64,000 nt of DNA from Dysgonomonas sp. Marseille-P4361 (GTDB lineage: Bacteria; Bacteroidota; Bacteroidia; Bacteroidales; Dysgonomonadaceae), in contig NZ_OPYL01000005.1 in NCBI RefSeq assembly GCF_900343125.1, positions 1 to 64,000 on the forward strand, written 5' to 3'. Both the position numbers and the translations under genes were made by a program. The notes below the pieces were generated by a model, which ran no database searches, was not told the origin of the DNA, and saw only the letters and a program-made list of their open reading frames with translations. Shown piece by piece: positions 29,267 through 39,339 of this stretch; within the stretch, counting starts at the first letter, position 1; each line of letters begins with the position of its first letter.

Positions 29267-30126
29267 ATGAAACGATTAGTGAGTTCTATTATGATAAGCG
29301 CTGTGCTTTTATTTGCTGTCTCTTGTACAAAACAGCAGAATTTATCACAACAGCTTGCGTTCTCTTTTGAAGAAGGAGATTATACTCCTGCTGAAGCAGA
29401 TAATACATTGAGCATTATCAAGGAGCGCTTTAATTCTTATGGTTGTGCTAATGATATACAGCATGATGCTTCGACAAAATTATATACGCTTAGTCTGCCT
29501 GAAGAAGCTGATTCTATTATGGTAAAAAAGCTTCTAACAACTAAAGGGCGGTTAGAGTTGAGGGAAAGTTGGAATATCAATTTAAAGGATATCTTTGTTC
29601 CAACAGATAGTGTGTTTCGGTACGCAATGAAGACTCGTGATGAAAATCCTACTTTTATTGTTCATGTAAATGATACTGCAAAAGTGAAAGATATATTGGA
29701 GACTTGTAGAGAAACAAGAAAAGAATGGCCTAAGGATTTATTCTTTTTATGGGGATCTAAGTCCATCGATAAAAAGGGGAAATGTTTGAATTGTATTTGA
29801 TTCATTCTGTAACCTATCCGCAAGAACCGATTTTATCAAATTCCCATATCCGTAAAGCTTATTCAGATGAAGTGTCAGGCAATTGGTCAATACAGATTCA
29901 ATTGAATGACATTGGAGCAGAGAGATTTGAAAATGTTACAAGTCGAAATATTGGTAAAATGTTGCCGATTGTGATAGATGATGGGGTTTCTGGTGCACCT
30001 GTTGTTAATACTGCAATAACAGGGGGGAGATTAGAGATAACTGGAGGTTTTACTAAAGAAGAAGCAGAGGAATATGCCTTGATGTTTAGATTTAAGCCAT
30101 TGCCTTTAACAGTTGTGCTAAAATAA
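29267..30126 (+). pseudogene. SecD P1-head-like lipoprotein, broken by a one-base deletion
   Basis: Two frames together make one protein of about 286 residues. The first (29267-29800) starts with a lipoprotein signal (LLFAVSCTKQ) and a domain of SecD type. The second (read from about 29779 to 30126) ends with the SecD hallmark GGRLEITGGFTKEEAEEYAL. The frame changes by -1 at AAAAAGGGG (29771-29779). One extra A or G there restores DKKGEMFELYLI without a break. There are no SecD membrane helices, so this would be a stand-alone periplasmic relative of the P1 head domain. Real mutation, sequencing error and slippage remain possible. It follows the transglutaminase gene by 23 bp. Confidence 0.78.
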
Positions 30127-30128
30127 AT

Positions 30129-30158
30129 AAAAAGACGACTTTCAAAGTCGTCTTTTTT
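30129..30158. terminator. Bidirectional terminator between SecD-like gene and sufB
   Basis: AAAAAGACGACTT (30129-30141) pairs with the complement ending in TTTTTT at 30158. T-runs lie on both strands, as expected for converging genes. Confidence 0.85.
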
Positions 30159-30180
30159 CATAAATATAATAGAATATTAA

Positions 30181-31638
30181 TTATCCTACACTACCTTCTA
30201 GGCTAATTTGAAGTAGTTTTTGAGCTTCTACAGCAAATTCCATTGGGAGGTTTTGCATTACTTCTTTTGCATATCCATTTACGATAAGACCTACAGCCTC
30301 TTCTGTTCCAATACCTCTTTGGTTGCAATATAGAATCTGATCTTCACTGATTTTTGAAGTTGTAGCTTCATGTTCTATGATTGCTGTTGGATTGGCAATG
30401 TCTGAGTAAGGGAATGTGTGAGCTCCACATTTATCTCCTAATAGTAAGCTGTCGCATTGAGAGTGGTTGCGAGCGCCTTCAGCTTTTGCTGAAACTTTTA
30501 CCAGTCCTCTGTATGAGTTTTGGCTAAATCCGGCTGAGATCCCTTTTGATACAATACGGCTTTTTGTGTTTTTACCTAAGTGTATCATTTTAGTCCCGGT
30601 GTCTGCTTGTTGGTAATTGTTAGTTACCGCAACAGAGTAGAATTCGCCAATGGAATCATCTCCGGCAAGAATGCATGAAGGATATTTCCATGTGATGGCT
30701 GATCCTGTCTCTACCTGAGTCCAGGAAATTTTAGAACCACGACCTTTACATAGACCGCGTTTAGTAACGAAGTTGTAAATACCTCCCTTTCCTTCTTTAT
30801 CTCCAGGATACCAGTTTTGTACTGTCGAATATTTTACTTCTGCGTGGTCTAAAGCTATAATCTCAACTATAGCAGCGTGTAGTTGGTTTTCATCGCGCAT
30901 AGGAGCTGTACATCCTTCCAGATAACTAACGTAAGCATTGTCGTCAGCTACGATTAATGTACGTTCAAACTGTCCGGTATTGGCTGCGTTGATTCGGAAG
31001 TATGTTGATAATTCCATAGGACAGCGAACGCCTTTAGGAATATATACAAACGATCCGTCACTAAATACAGCAGAGTTTAATGCGCCAAAAAAATTGTCGC
31101 GGTACGAAACAACTGTCCCTAAGTGTTTTTTTACCAGTTCCGGGTATTCTTGTACAGCTTCGCTGAACGAGCAGAATATAATCCCTTTTTCGGAAAGAAC
31201 TTCTTTGAATGTGGTTTTAACAGAAACACTATCTACTACAGCATCTACGGCCATTGTTTGTACTCCGGCAAGTATTTCTCTTTCATGGAGAGGTACACCC
31301 AGTTTGTCGAATGTTTTTAATAATTCGGGGTCTACTTCATCAAGGCTCTTAGGCCCATCCTTTTTCTTCGGAGCGGCAAAGTAGCTAATGCTTTGATAGT
31401 CTATTTCGGGAATGTCCAGATGAGGCCATTTAGGCATCTCCAGAGTTAACCAATGACGGTATGCTTTAAGTCGGAACTCAAGCATCCATTCTGGTTCATT
31501 CTTTTTTGCCGAAATCAAACGAACGACATCTTCGTTTAATCCGACCGGAATAACTTCAGTTTCAATGTCAGTTACAAAACCATATTTGTATTCGCTGGAG
31601 GTAACTTCTTCTAAAATTTTATCTTGATCTTCTTGCAT
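30181..31638 (-). CDS. sufB: Fe-S cluster assembly scaffold SufB
   Basis: At 485 residues, SufB is the scaffold of the SUF iron-sulfur cluster machinery and acts in a SufBCD complex. Conserved segments are visible: [34 protein letters not shown], the beta-helix core and [17 protein letters not shown] with the conserved C-terminal cysteine region. The full family length is present. Unusually, no sufC, sufD or sufS follows: the next gene is convergent and a terminator lies between. The remaining suf genes must be elsewhere. Confidence 0.95.
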   Translation of the reverse strand: MQEDQDKILEEVTSSEYKYGFVTDIETEVIPVGLNEDVVRLISAKKNEPEWMLEFRLKAYRHWLTLEMPKWPHLDIPEIDYQSISYFAAPKKKDGPKSLDEVDPELLKTFDKLGVPLHEREILAGVQTMAVDAVVDSVSVKTTFKEVLSEKGIIFCSFSEAVQEYPELVKKHLGTVVSYRDNFFGALNSAVFSDGSFVYIPKGVRCPMELSTYFRINAANTGQFERTLIVADDNAYVSYLEGCTAPMRDENQLHAAIVEIIALDHAEVKYSTVQNWYPGDKEGKGGIYNFVTKRGLCKGRGSKISWTQVETGSAITWKYPSCILAGDDSIGEFYSVAVTNNYQQADTGTKMIHLGKNTKSRIVSKGISAGFSQNSYRGLVKVSAKAEGARNHSQCDSLLLGDKCGAHTFPYSDIANPTAIIEHEATTSKISEDQILYCNQRGIGTEEAVGLIVNGYAKEVMQNLPMEFAVEAQKLLQISLEGSVG

Positions 31639-31685
31639 TATTTTATTCGTTGCGAAACCTTCGTAAGGCTTCTAATTATCGGTTA

Positions 31686-31693
31686 CAAAGATA
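31686..31693 (-). promoter_or_regulatory. Candidate -7 box of sufB
   Basis: The minus strand reads TATCTTTG, fitting TAnnTTTG, 48 bp upstream of the sufB start. Confidence 0.5.
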
Positions 31694-31883
31694 CTATATT
31701 CTGCCTATAAAATTGCATATATAAATATTTTACATCGATGATAGAACAAATAGAATAAGCTTTTGTTCTCGCATTTTAGTTTAAAAAAATGAATGAGATT
31801 TAGAGGTTTTCTGTTTTTGCTTTTTTAATAAATTGATAATCATAATCAGAGAAACTCTGGTATTTAACATTAGAATATTGTTG

Positions 31884-31891
31884 TATATTTG
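31884..31891 (+). promoter_or_regulatory. Candidate -7 box of galM
   Basis: TATATTTG fits TAnnTTTG and lies 48 bp before the ATG. A TTTA about 18 nt upstream is a weak -33. Confidence 0.5.
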
Positions 31892-31939
31892 TGTTTAACA
31901 TCATTTTTAAGAATATATAATTAACCGTATAATAATATC

Positions 31940-33004
31940 ATGCAAACAAAATCAGGATTGAACCCTGCCGGATTTTCCGGTAAAGTAGATGGACAAGACG
32001 TACAAATGTACATCTTGACAAATAGCAAAGGAGCTGAGGCTACAGTAATAAATTATGGAGCAAAGATAGTGTCACTCTCTGTGCCGGATAAAAATGGAAA
32101 TTTGGTCGATGTCGTTTTAGGGCATAATAATTTAGATGAATATTTAAGTTCGGAAGAGCCTTACTTCGGAGCTGTATGCGGACGTACAGGGAATCGTATT
32201 GCCAAAGGGAAATTCGTATTGGATGGTGTTACTTATCAATTAGCTATAAATAACGGACCCAATAATCTTCATGGAGGATTGAAAGGTTTTAATGCCGTTG
32301 TGTGGACGGCAAAGCAGCTTGATAGCCAGACGTTGGAGTTAACGTATCTGTCTAAAGATGGAGAAGAAGGTTTTCCCGGAAGTTTAAATGTGAAAATCGT
32401 CTATAAGCTTACAGATGAGAATGCTTTTGAAATAACTTATGAAGCTACTACGGATAAGGCTACTATTCTTAACTTGACAAATCACTCTTATTTCAATTTG
32501 TCGGGTGAGGGAGACCCTAGTGTGAATGATCACTCTCTTGTTATGCACGCTTCTACTTATCTTCCTACGGATGATACGGCAATACCATATGGTAAACCGG
32601 AAGATGTGAAAGGTACTCCGTTTGATTTTCTTACAGCTCATACAATTGGCGAGCGTATTGATGACGATTTTGAGCAGCTGCATTTTGGTAAAGGATACGA
32701 TCACACTTTCGTTCTTGATAAAAAGGATGGAGAGTATGCTTTGGCTGTGGAGTGTAGCTCGCCTAAAACCGGGATAGAAATGAAAGTTTATACAACCGAA
32801 CCCGGTGTTCAGGTGTATACAGGTAATTGGATGTCAGGTAACTTTGAAGGAAAGCATGGGCATCGTTATCCGGCAAGAGCTGCTGTTTGTTTCGAAACAC
32901 AGCATTTTCCTGATAGTATCAATAAGCCTGAATATCCTAGCGTGGTGCTCAGACCAGAAGATACATTCAAAAGCAAGACTGTTTTTGCTTTCTCTGTAAA
33001 ATAA
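31940..33004 (+). CDS. galM: Aldose 1-epimerase (galactose mutarotase)
   Basis: A 354-residue cytoplasmic enzyme that interconverts alpha and beta anomers of galactose and glucose. The conserved GRTGNRIAKGKF and NNLHGGLKGF segments and the catalytic-His segment LTNHSYFNLSG (His near residue 185) are present. The acid residue lies near EPGVQVYTGNWM or in the C-terminal CFETQHFPDS, the usual block ends. There is no signal peptide. It stands alone with its own promoter and terminator, apart from other galactose genes. Confidence 0.93.
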   Translation: MQTKSGLNPAGFSGKVDGQDVQMYILTNSKGAEATVINYGAKIVSLSVPDKNGNLVDVVLGHNNLDEYLSSEEPYFGAVCGRTGNRIAKGKFVLDGVTYQLAINNGPNNLHGGLKGFNAVVWTAKQLDSQTLELTYLSKDGEEGFPGSLNVKIVYKLTDENAFEITYEATTDKATILNLTNHSYFNLSGEGDPSVNDHSLVMHASTYLPTDDTAIPYGKPEDVKGTPFDFLTAHTIGERIDDDFEQLHFGKGYDHTFVLDKKDGEYALAVECSSPKTGIEMKVYTTEPGVQVYTGNWMSGNFEGKHGHRYPARAAVCFETQHFPDSINKPEYPSVVLRPEDTFKSKTVFAFSVK

Positions 33005-33032
33005 AATATAGAAATAGTCCTATACTGAGGAG

Positions 33033-33063
33033 GAGTGAGGATGTGTATGTCCTCGCTCTTTTT
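33033..33063 (+). terminator. Intrinsic terminator of galM
   Basis: GAGTGAGGA (33033-33041) pairs with TCCTCGCTC (33050-33058), with one G-U pair and a run of T residues after it. It overlaps the upstream extension of the next reading frame, supporting the later start at 33088. Confidence 0.8.
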
Positions 33064-33087
33064 GTTTTATTTAAACTTTACAACTAT

Positions 33088-34388
33088 ATGAAAACAAAAA
33101 TAATTGGAGTTGCCCTGATTCTTATTTTTTCAATTCAAGGGGTATGTGCTCAAACCTTAGAGGATGAGTTTGCTGACTTAATGAATAAACAAGACTTCTT
33201 CGCGCTGCAAGAGCGGTATGATATAGCGAAAGATAGTTTACAATCCGAGACGGTAAAATTATTGGCGGAAGCCTTTTTAAATACAGCCTTTAATCAGTTG
33301 GATAAAGCAAACTTAAAGTTAGATACAATCTTGCTTGCTCATCAGGAATATTTAGGAATGAGTGGTGTTGTAGCTTCGATTGTTACTATGAGCGACAATC
33401 TCAAACGTCAAGGGAATTATCGTCAATCAGCAGATTTATTGCAGTCTTTTTTGGATCAAACTGCAGCTTTTGATGGACTTGATTCTTTGACAAGGAAAGA
33501 ATTAGAGAAACTTACCTTATGGGGAGCTTTAGGTGATGGGATGAAACCTGAAATTATTCGTCCTGAAAGAGATTGTGAAATATCCTACTTTGATGGACAT
33601 GAAACGTTTAAAAATATCATTTATGTTGATGTTGAGTTGAATGGGAATGTTGTAGATTTTGTGTTTGATACGGGTGCTGATGGGTATGATACAAATCTGG
33701 TGAGTGAAGGCTTTGCTCGTCAGAATGGATCCGTGTTTTAGATGACTCGGTTGTTATAACAGGAACAGCAGAGAGGTATGTGAAACTGGGTGTGGCCGAT
33801 AGTATGAAGATAGGAGATGTTGTCTATAAAAATGTAGCTTTTACTGTGGCTCCGGGTGATAATATTCTGCCAGTTGATACTCTTTTTATGGATGCGATAT
33901 TGGGCTCGGTTTTTATGAAAGCTATAGGCGAAATTCAGATATACCCCAAAGAAAAAAGAATGGTATTCCCTTATAGAGAAAGTAAGATGCCTTTTGAGAA
34001 ACCAAACATGATGTTTGTGGGAGGACAGCCTTATATAGAAGGGTATTCAGGTAAAGAACGTTTGTTGTTACATTTCGATACAGGAGGAGGTATTGGCTTA
34101 TCCTCTAAATATTATGCAAGCCATAAAGAAGAAGTTGAATCAAAAGGACGATTGTATGATAAGGGAGGTGTTGGAGGCTTTGGTGCGATGGTACATATGA
34201 ATCAGTATATTTTGCCTTCTTTCACATTGCGAATAGGATCGCATGAAAAAGAGCTTAAGGATGTTTATGTACTTGCAGGAGATAGTTTCCCCTTTGTTAT
34301 AGGGGATGGTAGTTTAGGAAATGATTTTATTAAACTGTTCGATAAAGTAACTATCAACTATAATCAGATGTTTATAAATTTTGAGTAG
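33088..34388 (+). pseudogene. Secreted double-lobe retropepsin-like aspartyl protease, frameshifted
   Basis: One gene of about 433 codons is split by a one-base deletion. The first part (33088-33741) has a signal peptide (MKTKIIGVALILIFS...VCAQ), a helical region and the first active-site motif FVFDTGADGYDT. The second part holds SMKIGD, a second motif LLHFDTGGGIGLSS and a C-terminal beta region. At GGATCC (33728-33733) the frame shifts by -1; one added A gives QNGIRVLDDSVVITGTAERY and rejoins the second frame. Two DTG lobes in one chain mean a pepsin-like pseudodimer built of retropepsin units. Bacteroidetes genomes often carry such proteins with unknown substrates. The stop lies one base from the coaA stop. 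Confidence 0.8.
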
Positions 34389-34389
34389 G

Positions 34390-35331
34390 TTATTTCCGTA
34401 GTCTAACATAATCAACAGTGTGATTCTCCCCTTTGTGTAAAATTAAGCTTGCCCGTTCGCGAGTAGGAAGTATATTTCGGCGAAGGTTCTTTCTGTTGAT
34501 TTCTCTCCAGATTGTTTTGGATGTTTTTATAGCTTCCTGCTCTGTTAATTGAGCAAAATTGCGAAAATAAGATTTCGGGTCGGTAAAGGCTCCTTTTCGG
34601 AATTTCATGAAGCGTGAAATGTACCATTTTTCAAGCATTTGCTCTTCAGCATCTACATAGATGGAAAAGTCAACAAAGTCGGAAACGAAAATCCTTGGTT
34701 TCTCATTGGGGTAATCCATTCCACTTTGTAAAACGTTGAGCCCTTCTATGATTAGGATGTCTGGCTGTTCTATAGTTTGATATTCATTAGGAATAACATC
34801 ATAGATGAGGTGAGAGTATTTTGGAACTTTGACGATTTTTTCTCCCGATTTTAGGTTTGTGACAAACTTTAATAATGCTTTTATATCATAAGATTGAGGA
34901 AACCCCTTTTTTAGCATGATTCCTTTTTCCTCCAATACTGCATTTGGATAAAGAAATCCGTCTGTCGTTACAAGTGCTACACGGGTGTTCTCTTTCCATC
35001 GGCTGAGCAATGCTTGCAAAACACGGGCAGTTGTACTTTTTCCAACCGAAACGCTCCCTGCTATGCCTATGATAAATGGAATTTTCTGCCTTTCCTGACC
35101 CAGGAATTTCATCAGAATGGTTTGTCTGCTTGTTCTCGCATTTACATAATAGCTCAACAGGCGTGATAGGGGAAGGTATATTTCTTCCACTTCATCTATC
35201 GACAATTCGTGATCAATGCCTTGTAGAGTCAATAGCTCTTCGTAAGTAAGAGTCATCGGTTCTGATTCTCGCAGAGAAGCCCATTGTTCTCTTGAAAATT
35301 GCATGTATGGACTGCTGGGGATAGCGCTCAT
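34390..35331 (-). CDS. coaA: Type I pantothenate kinase
   Basis: This 313-residue enzyme phosphorylates pantothenate with ATP, the first step of coenzyme A synthesis. The P-loop is [14 protein letters not shown] (about residues 88-101). [18 protein letters not shown] and the C-terminal [16 protein letters not shown] match CoaA of Proteobacteria and Gram-positives. Many Bacteroidetes are known for type III CoaX instead, so a type I enzyme may reflect transfer or lineage variation. The gene converges on the aspartyl protease with one base between stops and has no room for a terminator. Confidence 0.94.
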   Translation of the reverse strand: MSAIPSSPYMQFSREQWASLRESEPMTLTYEELLTLQGIDHELSIDEVEEIYLPLSRLLSYYVNARTSRQTILMKFLGQERQKIPFIIGIAGSVSVGKSTTARVLQALLSRWKENTRVALVTTDGFLYPNAVLEEKGIMLKKGFPQSYDIKALLKFVTNLKSGEKIVKVPKYSHLIYDVIPNEYQTIEQPDILIIEGLNVLQSGMDYPNEKPRIFVSDFVDFSIYVDAEEQMLEKWYISRFMKFRKGAFTDPKSYFRNFAQLTEQEAIKTSKTIWREINRKNLRRNILPTRERASLILHKGENHTVDYVRLRK

Positions 35332-35355
35332 TTAAATCTTCTTTTTTCGAGCTTG

Positions 35356-35363
35356 TAAAGTTA
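35356..35363 (-). promoter_or_regulatory. Candidate -7 box of coaA
   Basis: The minus strand reads TAACTTTA, one base from TAnnTTTG, 25 bp upstream of the start. Confidence 0.35.
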
Positions 35364-35584
35364 GGGGTTTATGTGATAAGATTGAACGATTTGTCTCTTT
35401 AATTGTTCTTTTTATGATGTTCGTTAAGAGGATAATCGTAAAATAAAACGAAAAAACATAAGTGAGTCTTTTGTTTTATTAAAAAAGATAAAAATAATGC
35501 TGTAAGAACTATTTATTTTGTTTCTTTGCAGCGAATTTGGGTGCATTGTATTGTGTCAGCATTAAATTCTCGTTTGTTATTATA

Positions 35585-36463
35585 ATGTCTAAGAATCGTC
35601 AACTTAAAACTGTTTCTTTATTTACGTCAGGGGTTATTACTACCATAAGTATTACTCTTGTCCTTTTTTTGCTGGGTTTGACTATTTTGTTAGGTTTTAC
35701 AGGAAAAGGATTGGCTACGTATTTTAAAGAGAATATGGGCATATCTATCGAACTGACAGGTAATATGAATGAAGATGCAGTGGCAAAGACGAAGAAGAAA
35801 ATAGAGGCTATCCCGTATGTTAAATCTGTAACCTATATCAGCAAAGAAGAGGTTAAAAAACAACTTTTAAGCGATTTGGGAGGAGATCCGGAAGAGGTTT
35901 TGGGTTATGACCCCTCCAGAAGCTATTTTGATGTTTTTATTAAGTCCGAATATGTTAATAGCGATAGTCTGAAGAAAGTAGAGGCTAGCTTTAAAGATTT
36001 TAATCTATCCAAAGGCTTTTCATTCAATGAAGAAGATCTTGCTGAAGCTAACAATACGATATCTAAAGTAGGTTCTGTATTGCTAATCCTAGCTATAATC
36101 CTTATTGTAATTTCTTTTACACTGATCAGGAATACGATTCAGTTAAATATATACTCTAAGCGCTTTCTTATCAATACAATGAGATTGGTCGGGGCTACTA
36201 ATGCTTTTATCAGACGCCCTTTTATTACAAGTACAGTGTTGTCGGGTATTTTAGCTGCTATTATAGCTAATGGTGCTATTACTGGAGTTGTGTACTATTT
36301 TGTAAAAGAATACCCTGAATTGATTTCTATTGTTCATCAGAATGAGCTTTTAATCGTTTATGGACTTGTTCTTTTGTTGGGAATACTTCTGACTGCTTTA
36401 GCTACGATATCGGCAGTAAACAGGTATCTAAGAATGACTACAAATAAACTTTATCATATTTAA
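35585..36463 (+). CDS. ftsX: Cell division protein FtsX
   Basis: At 292 residues, FtsX is the inner-membrane permease-like partner of FtsE that activates peptidoglycan hydrolysis during division. The N-terminal helix (about 12-35) is followed by an extracytoplasmic domain with VKSVTYISKEEVKKQL, then three C-terminal helices. NTMRLVGATNAFIRRPF is the conserved cytoplasmic loop. The start at 35585 (MSKNRQLKTVSLF) is chosen; a further 16 upstream codons would need a TTG start and look non-coding. It heads an operon with DUF3098 (3 bp) and uppP. ftsE is not adjacent. Confidence 0.9.
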   Translation: MSKNRQLKTVSLFTSGVITTISITLVLFLLGLTILLGFTGKGLATYFKENMGISIELTGNMNEDAVAKTKKKIEAIPYVKSVTYISKEEVKKQLLSDLGGDPEEVLGYDPSRSYFDVFIKSEYVNSDSLKKVEASFKDFNLSKGFSFNEEDLAEANNTISKVGSVLLILAIILIVISFTLIRNTIQLNIYSKRFLINTMRLVGATNAFIRRPFITSTVLSGILAAIIANGAITGVVYYFVKEYPELISIVHQNELLIVYGLVLLLGILLTALATISAVNRYLRMTTNKLYHI

Positions 36464-36466
36464 ATT

Positions 36467-36715
36467 ATGGATAAAATAAATTTCGCATTTGGCAAGATGA
36501 ATTATCTCATCTGTGGAGTATCCGTTCTTCTTATTATATTGGGCTTTGTACTGATGACTGGTCCTGCATCGACTATTGAAGGAGGGTTTGAACCAGATGT
36601 TTTTAGTACGAAGCGAATTGTTATTGCACCTATGGTGTGCTTTTTCGGTTTTTTGTTAATGATTGTTGGAATTCTATTCCCTCGCAAGAGAACTGAGGCA
36701 AACGAACAGAACTAA
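36467..36715 (+). CDS. DUF3098 membrane protein
   Basis: An 82-residue protein with two membrane helices (about 12-30 and 53-71) around a short loop containing FEPDVFSTKRIVIAP, the hallmark of DUF3098. The family is confined to Bacteroidetes and found between ftsX and uppP, as here. The function is unknown; position suggests a part in envelope synthesis or division. Confidence 0.88.
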   Translation: MDKINFAFGKMNYLICGVSVLLIILGFVLMTGPASTIEGGFEPDVFSTKRIVIAPMVCFFGFLLMIVGILFPRKRTEANEQN

Positions 36716-36746
36716 CACAGTATTTATAAAAAAGATATATTGATTA

Positions 36747-37562
36747 ATGAGTATTATTGAAGCAATAATCATTGCTATTGTAGAGGGCTTAACGGAGTTC
36801 TTGCCAGTTTCGTCAACTGGTCATATGATTATAACACAGGGAATTTTAGGTATAAAAAGTGATGATTTTGTAAAGGCTTTTACTATCATTATTCAATTTG
36901 GAGCCATTTTGTCGGTTCTTGTTTTATATTGGAAACGATTCTTTCAATCTGTAAATTTTTACATAAAACTTTTGATCGGTTTTTTACCGGCAGCAGTGTT
37001 CGGACTATTGTTTAGTGACTATATAGACAGCATGTTAGAGAATGTTTATGTAGTAGCTGTGATGCTTGTACTGGGCGGTATTGTTATGCTGTTTGTCGAT
37101 AAATGGTTTAATAATCCGGATGAGAGCAAGCAAGAGATAACTTACAAGAACGCATTTACTATTGGGCTCTTCCAGTGTATTGCAATGATACCCGGAGTGT
37201 CTCGCTCTATGGCAACTATTGTAGGGGGTATGAGCCAGAAGCTGACACGGAAGAATGCAGCGGAATTTTCCTTCTTCTTAGCAGTACCTACAATGGCAGC
37301 GGCTACAGGATATAAAGTATATAAGCTGATAAAAGTCCCTGATGGAGGACTATTCGATTTCGATTTCAGTATATTGATCGATAATATGGCAGTCCTTATC
37401 GTTGGTAATGTAGTTGCTTTCATAGTGGCTATGCTTGCTATAAAATTCTTTATCAATTTTATTTCCAAATATGGATTTAAGCTATTTGGTTGGTATAGAA
37501 TTGTGGTAGGACTTTTAATCTTGATCTTGCTGGGTTTTGGTGTACAATTAGAAGTAGCATAA
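36747..37562 (+). CDS. uppP: Undecaprenyl-diphosphatase
   Basis: A 271-residue polytopic membrane enzyme that recycles undecaprenyl pyrophosphate for peptidoglycan and other surface polymers. Both signature motifs are visible: [15 protein letters not shown] near residues 13-27 and PGVSRSMAT near 150-158. It confers bacitracin tolerance in other bacteria. It sits between DUF3098 and truB with 31-bp and 3-bp gaps. Confidence 0.95.
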   Translation: MSIIEAIIIAIVEGLTEFLPVSSTGHMIITQGILGIKSDDFVKAFTIIIQFGAILSVLVLYWKRFFQSVNFYIKLLIGFLPAAVFGLLFSDYIDSMLENVYVVAVMLVLGGIVMLFVDKWFNNPDESKQEITYKNAFTIGLFQCIAMIPGVSRSMATIVGGMSQKLTRKNAAEFSFFLAVPTMAAATGYKVYKLIKVPDGGLFDFDFSILIDNMAVLIVGNVVAFIVAMLAIKFFINFISKYGFKLFGWYRIVVGLLILILLGFGVQLEVA

Positions 37563-37565
37563 TAA

Positions 37566-38258
37566 ATGGATTTCATCTCAGGAGAGGTTTTATATATAAA
37601 TAAACCACTAGAGTGGACATCATTCACTTTGGTACGGAAATTGCGGAATAAACTTTGTCGCAAGTTAGGTGTTAAGAAACTAAAGGTTGGTCATGCTGGG
37701 ACTTTAGATCCTTTAGCAACAGGTGTGATGATTGTTTGTACAGGAAAGAAAACTAAATTGATAGAGACTTTTCAGTATCAGACAAAAGAATATATTGCAA
37801 CAATAAGGTTAGGAGAAACAACTCCCTCTTTCGATTTAGAAACAGAGGTAGATGCTTCTTTCGAAACTGAACATATAACTAAAGGACTTGTAGAGGAAAC
37901 CTTGAAGCAATTTGTGGGAAGAATAGAGCAGATTCCTCCAGCGTATTCGGCTTGTAAGGTAGAAGGTAAGCGAGCTTACGAATTAGCCAGAGAGGGACAA
38001 GAGGTTGATCTTAAGCCCAAGATATTGGTTATTGATGAAATAGAACTTCTGGAGTATCAAATGCCGACGATAAAGATACGTGTTGTGTGCAGTAAAGGTA
38101 CTTACATCAGAGCTTTGGCTAGGGATATAGGATTGGCTCTTAATTCGGGAGGGCACCTCACAGCATTGGAGCGTACGCGTATAGGTGAAGTTACGCTTGA
38201 CCAGTGTATTGATGGTAAGCTTATCGAGGAATTTGTAGACGCCATAATTGTAGATTAA
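37566..38258 (+). CDS. truB: tRNA pseudouridine(55) synthase
   Basis: At 230 residues, TruB converts U55 in the T loop of most tRNAs to pseudouridine. The catalytic Asp lies in GHAGTLDPLATGVM. YIATIRLGETTPSFDLE and SKGTYIRALARDIG match the family. It is short, without the C-terminal PUA domain seen in longer homologues. It lies between uppP and queA. Confidence 0.95.
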   Translation: MDFISGEVLYINKPLEWTSFTLVRKLRNKLCRKLGVKKLKVGHAGTLDPLATGVMIVCTGKKTKLIETFQYQTKEYIATIRLGETTPSFDLETEVDASFETEHITKGLVEETLKQFVGRIEQIPPAYSACKVEGKRAYELAREGQEVDLKPKILVIDEIELLEYQMPTIKIRVVCSKGTYIRALARDIGLALNSGGHLTALERTRIGEVTLDQCIDGKLIEEFVDAIIVD

Positions 38259-38289
38259 AAAAGAATAATAATAAATTAATATATAGGAT

Positions 38290-39339
38290 ATGAAACTTTC
38301 TCAATTTAAATTTGACCTTCCGGAGGAGCTGATTGCTACTCATCCAGCCAAGAATAGAGATGAGTCTCGTTTAATGGTTGTAAATCGTAAGACCGGAGAA
38401 ATTGAGCATAAGGTATTTAAAGATATCATCAATTATTTTGATGATAAAGATGTATTTGTCTTTAATGATACAAAGGTGTTCCCTGCTCGTTTGTATGGAA
38501 ATAAAGAGAAGACAGGGGCTACTATTGAGGTTTTCCTTCTGCGCGAGTTGAATGAAGAATTTCATCTTTGGGATGTATTGGTAGATCCAGCTAGAAAAAT
38601 TCGTATAGGTAACAAACTATACTTTGGAGAAGACGAATCTATGGTAGCAGAGGTTATAGACAATACAACATCGAGAGGACGTACACTACGTTTCCTTTAT
38701 GATGGACCATCTGAGGAATTCAGAAAAGCTCTATACGCTTTAGGAGAAACACCAATACCGAAGTATTTGAATAGAGGCGAAGAGGCAGATGATAAAGAGC
38801 GCTATCAAACTATTTTCGCTCAAAAAGAAGGAGCTGTTGTTGCTCCTGCTGCTGGATTGCATTTCAGTAGAGAACTGCTGAAACGTCTTGAAATTAAAGG
38901 TATAGAATTCTCATATGTGACTCTCCATTCAGGATTGGGTAATTATAGAGATATCGATGTTGAAGATTTGACAAAACATAAGATGGATTCTGAGCAGTTA
39001 GATATTACCCAAGAAGCTGCAGATATTGTAAACAAAGCAAAAGATGCCGGTCGCCGAGTTTGTGCTGTGGGTACTTCTGTTATGAGAGCAATAGAGACTG
39101 TTGTGAGTACAGATGGGCATTTGAAGGTAAATACAGGATGGACGAATAAATTTATTTTTCCCCCTTACGATTTTGGTATTGCTGATTCTATGGTTACAAA
39201 CTTCAACTTGCCTCAGTCAACACTATTAATGATGACAGCTGCTTTTGGTGGGTATGATCGTATAATGGATGTGTACGAATTGGCTGTGAAAGAAAAATAC
39301 CGTTTTGGTACATATGGTGATGCAATGTTGATAATCTAA
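38290..39339 (+). CDS. queA: S-adenosylmethionine:tRNA ribosyltransferase-isomerase
   Basis: At 349 residues, QueA builds epoxyqueuosine in tRNA by transferring the ribose of SAM. It begins [20 protein letters not shown] and contains [25 protein letters not shown] and [11 protein letters not shown], all characteristic. Its stop overlaps the folK start by one base, so the two are translationally coupled. Confidence 0.96.
   Translation: MKLSQFKFDLPEELIATHPAKNRDESRLMVVNRKTGEIEHKVFKDIINYFDDKDVFVFNDTKVFPARLYGNKEKTGATIEVFLLRELNEEFHLWDVLVDPARKIRIGNKLYFGEDESMVAEVIDNTTSRGRTLRFLYDGPSEEFRKALYALGETPIPKYLNRGEEADDKERYQTIFAQKEGAVVAPAAGLHFSRELLKRLEIKGIEFSYVTLHSGLGNYRDIDVEDLTKHKMDSEQLDITQEAADIVNKAKDAGRRVCAVGTSVMRAIETVVSTDGHLKVNTGWTNKFIFPPYDFGIADSMVTNFNLPQSTLLMMTAAFGGYDRIMDVYELAVKEKYRFGTYGDAMLII

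Larger units (their letters stand above)
31639..31939. other. Divergent promoter region sufB/galM
   Basis: About 300 bases without a gene. They contain one -7 box facing each gene (31686-31693 and 31884-31891); nothing else stands out. Confidence 0.6.

Noticed and set aside
29771-29785. Programmed -1 frameshift in the SecD-like gene
   Set aside because: The AAAAAGGGGAAA tract does not form a proper X-XXY-YYZ heptamer in the reading frame and no downstream stimulatory structure was seen; a missing base is simpler.
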